64,000 nt of DNA, from the NCBI GenBank assembly GCA_910577115.1, contig CAJTMC010000005.1, positions 52,943 through 116,942 of the forward strand, given 5' to 3'. A model generated the notes under the pieces. That model worked only from the letters and a program-made list of their open reading frames with translations, did no database searches and was not told the DNA's origin. The number at the start of each line of letters is the position of its first letter. The stretch's first letter is position 1. The position numbers and the translations under genes are program-made. Origin of the DNA: an uncultured Lachnospiraceae bacterium. GTDB taxonomy: Bacteria; Bacillota; Clostridia; Lachnospirales; Lachnospiraceae. This document shows, piece by piece, positions 63,003-64,000 of this stretch.

Positions 63003-63060
63003 ATCCCGACTACCCTTATGGGGTAGTTTCGTCACCTCTCAGTGGTACTCGTCAGGGGAT
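63003..63060 (-). ncRNA. Hammerhead ribozyme (type I topology)
   Basis: Read on the minus strand from 63060 to 63003. Stem I is AUCCC (63060-63056) with GGGAU (63007-63003). Core 1 is CUGACGA (63055-63049), fitting CUGANGA. Stem II is GUACC with GGU-g-AC, loop ACUGAGA. Core 2 is GAAA (63030-63027). Stem III is CUACCC with GGGUAG, loop CAUAA. The cleavage triplet is GUC at 63010-63008. Every conserved core position of the hammerhead motif is present and all three helices form. Stem I is the open helix. It begins on the base after the TAA of the 57-codon gene, so cleavage would trim that mRNA about 53 nt past its stop codon. Confidence 0.88.
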
Positions 63061-63234
63061 TTATTCGGTAACAAGTGTAAAGTAGTTGTCAATTACAACC
63101 TTATCGCCTATTTGAATTTCAGTTGCTGCTACAGTCTTACAACCTCTTGGACTGTTATCTTTTTTAGAAAATGTTGTAATACCGTTATTGATCATGTTCT
63201 GAATCTCTTTCATTGTGATTGTGTGCTTACTCAT
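63061..63234 (-). CDS. 57-residue protein immediately upstream of the hammerhead ribozyme
   Basis: ATG 63234 preceded by AGG (GGCAGGTAAACAAT); 57 codons to TAA at 63061. The product starts MSKHTITMKEIQNMINNGIT and ends GDKVVIDNYFTLVTE, with a helical first half and a small beta second half. Its promoter contains an ATCTTGTACAAGAT operator. The TAA directly abuts stem I of the ribozyme. Family unknown. Confidence 0.7.
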   Translation of the reverse strand: MSKHTITMKEIQNMINNGITTFSKKDNSPRGCKTVAATEIQIGDKVVIDNYFTLVTE

Positions 63235-63299
63235 ATTGTTTACCTGCCTTTCATTTTGTGGTTGTTTTTGTTTGGTTGTTTGTGTGACCTTGTAAGACT

Positions 63300-63381
63300 A
63301 TGATACATCATCTTGTACAAGATGTAAATATATAATCTTGTACAAGAACTCTGTATATTTTTTATTCATCTTGTACAAGAT
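63300..63381 (-). promoter_or_regulatory. Operator-controlled promoter of the 57-residue protein gene
   Basis: On the minus strand TTTACA (63323-63328), 17-nt spacer, TATCAT (63300-63305). The spacer contains ATCTTGTACAAGAT (63310-63323). Two more copies of the palindrome lie upstream at 63335-63348 (one mismatch) and 63368-63381. This arrangement indicates strong repression by a dimeric regulator. Confidence 0.78.
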
Positions 63382-63433
63382 TGATTGCGCAAAAAAATAA
63401 AGCCATATAAAATGGCTCTATCTATTTAAAATA

Positions 63434-63625
63434 CTATTCATTCTTATTCAATTTTTCATTAATTGCATCTACTACAAAAGAATTTAAACTTTTGTATCCT
63501 AATTTTTTCGCATTTTCATCAATAATTTGTTTCTGACCTTTTGGAACATTAACAATGATTCGATCATACTTTTCTTTTTGAAAATCATTCTTATATTTAG
63601 TTGCATCAAATTTTTCGTCTGCCAT
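63434..63625 (-). CDS. Arc-like ribbon-helix-helix regulator, second copy
   Basis: A 63-residue protein; GGAGG 9 nt before ATG 63625. KEKYDRIIVNVPKGQKQIID then KLGYKSLNSFVVDAINEKL is an Arc/CopG-type ribbon-helix-helix. It shares the YDRI-V-x-VPKG core with the protein at 61362-61556. It is flanked on both sides by ATCTTGTACAAGAT palindromes and is the best candidate to bind them. Confidence 0.8.
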   Translation of the reverse strand: MADEKFDATKYKNDFQKEKYDRIIVNVPKGQKQIIDENAKKLGYKSLNSFVVDAINEKLNKNE

Positions 63626-63686
63626 TTCTTATACCTCCAGTTATCTCTATAAAATAAATATTCATTTAATCTAATCTCTTTTTTCT

Positions 63687-63715
63687 ATATTACCATAAAA
63701 AAATCATACTTTCAA
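63687..63715 (-). promoter_or_regulatory. Promoter of the second Arc-like regulator
   Basis: TTGAAA (63710-63715), 17-nt T-rich spacer, TAATAT (63687-63692). Overlapping half-palindromes TTGTACA-AGA-TGTACAA (63721-63737) lie just upstream of the -35. Confidence 0.7.
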
Positions 63716-63718
63716 TAA

Positions 63719-63797
63719 TATTGTACAAGATGTACAATTATTGTATTTTATCCTTGAACAAGATTAGTATTGAATATCTTGTACAAGATGTTATAAT
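63719..63797 (+). promoter_or_regulatory. Divergent rightward promoter with operators
   Basis: On the plus strand TTGAAT (63770-63775), 16-nt spacer, TATAAT (63792-63797). ATCTTGTACAAGAT (63776-63789) fills the spacer, with CTTGAACAAGAT at 63753-63764 and the double half-site at 63721-63737 upstream. It faces out of the window, so the controlled gene is not visible. From 63800 to 64000 no gene start is evident. Confidence 0.72.
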
Positions 63798-64000
63798 GAT
63801 CTTATCAATTAAAACAACCCACAAACAAAACAAAGCACCTTGATAATTGAATAGACTTTACACTTCGAATGTGATATACTCATTTAGGTAATTGTTAAAT
63901 GATTTTATTCTTCGATGTGGATAACTTTCCACTATAGAAGGAAAAAAAGCAGGTCAATATTCAGAATTGTCCTTGAATTGACATGCATTATAAGATTTTA

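Overview
The window is chromosomal DNA of a low-GC Gram-positive anaerobe. It most likely belongs to the Lachnospiraceae (Clostridia, Bacillota). The evidence is gene order and gene content: an rpsP-khpA-rimM-trmD-rplS block beside ylxM-ffh, a rimP-nusA-ylxR-ylxQ-infB-rbfA-nrnA-truB-ribF block, strong AGGAGG ribosome binding sites, a T-box in front of tyrS, FhlB- and FliK-like flagellar genes beside rnhB, a NifU-like/GGGtGRT gene pair, and a type V-A (Cas12a) CRISPR remnant. Nearly all housekeeping genes lie on the minus strand.

Layout. 1-5 kb is accessory: a broken lipoprotein gene, an unknown secreted protein, and a Y-family polymerase (UvrX-like) with its YolD-like partner. 5-9.5 kb holds T-box-controlled tyrS and a periplasmic-sensor diguanylate cyclase. 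9.5-15 kb holds a tiny solo gene, a HisI-like protein that has lost its acidic metal ligands, an aromatic-acid exporter-like protein, a thioesterase, an ABC exporter, PgeF and YraN. 15-24.7 kb is the flagellar-export/RNase HII/signal peptidase/ribosome-assembly block ending in ylxM-ffh. 24.8-32.6 kb holds a BlaR1/BlaI pair with a clear operator, a PH-like protein, a YdcF protein, two lipoprotein genes duplicated together with promoter and terminator, the GGGtGRT/NifU-like pair and a left-handed beta-helix protein, followed by topB.

35.4-40 kb is a gene graveyard. It contains a two- or three-repeat Cas12a CRISPR array, a cas12a gene cut to its first 228 codons, a PIN-domain toxin-antitoxin pair, pieces of a lipoprotein gene and a TrmH-family methyltransferase gene, and an antitoxin whose toxin has been deleted. 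40-43 kb has SMI1/KNR4-type and other immunity-like genes threaded between asd and argH. 44.5-46.2 kb is a two-gene NitT/TauT-type ABC importer without a binding protein, followed by a multiply broken AAA ATPase gene. 47-57.3 kb is an NlpC/P60 hydrolase and the nusA-infB operon, and 57.3-58.8 kb is citrate synthase.

From about 59 kb to the window edge lies the left end of an integrative element. In order from the edge inward it has a tyrosine integrase, an excisionase-like protein, dUTPase, several tiny proteins, HicAB and two Arc-like regulators. Two sets of operators sit inside promoter spacers: a TATAGGGATATACC set in front of the 39-aa/dut genes and an ATCTTGTACAAGAT set in front of a 57-aa gene and a rightward promoter. 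Immediately after the stop codon of that 57-aa gene is a complete hammerhead ribozyme fold (63003-63060, minus strand), which I regard as the most notable feature of the window. A second curiosity is an approximately 85-nt structured leader element found at the same distance upstream of both tyrS and nusA.
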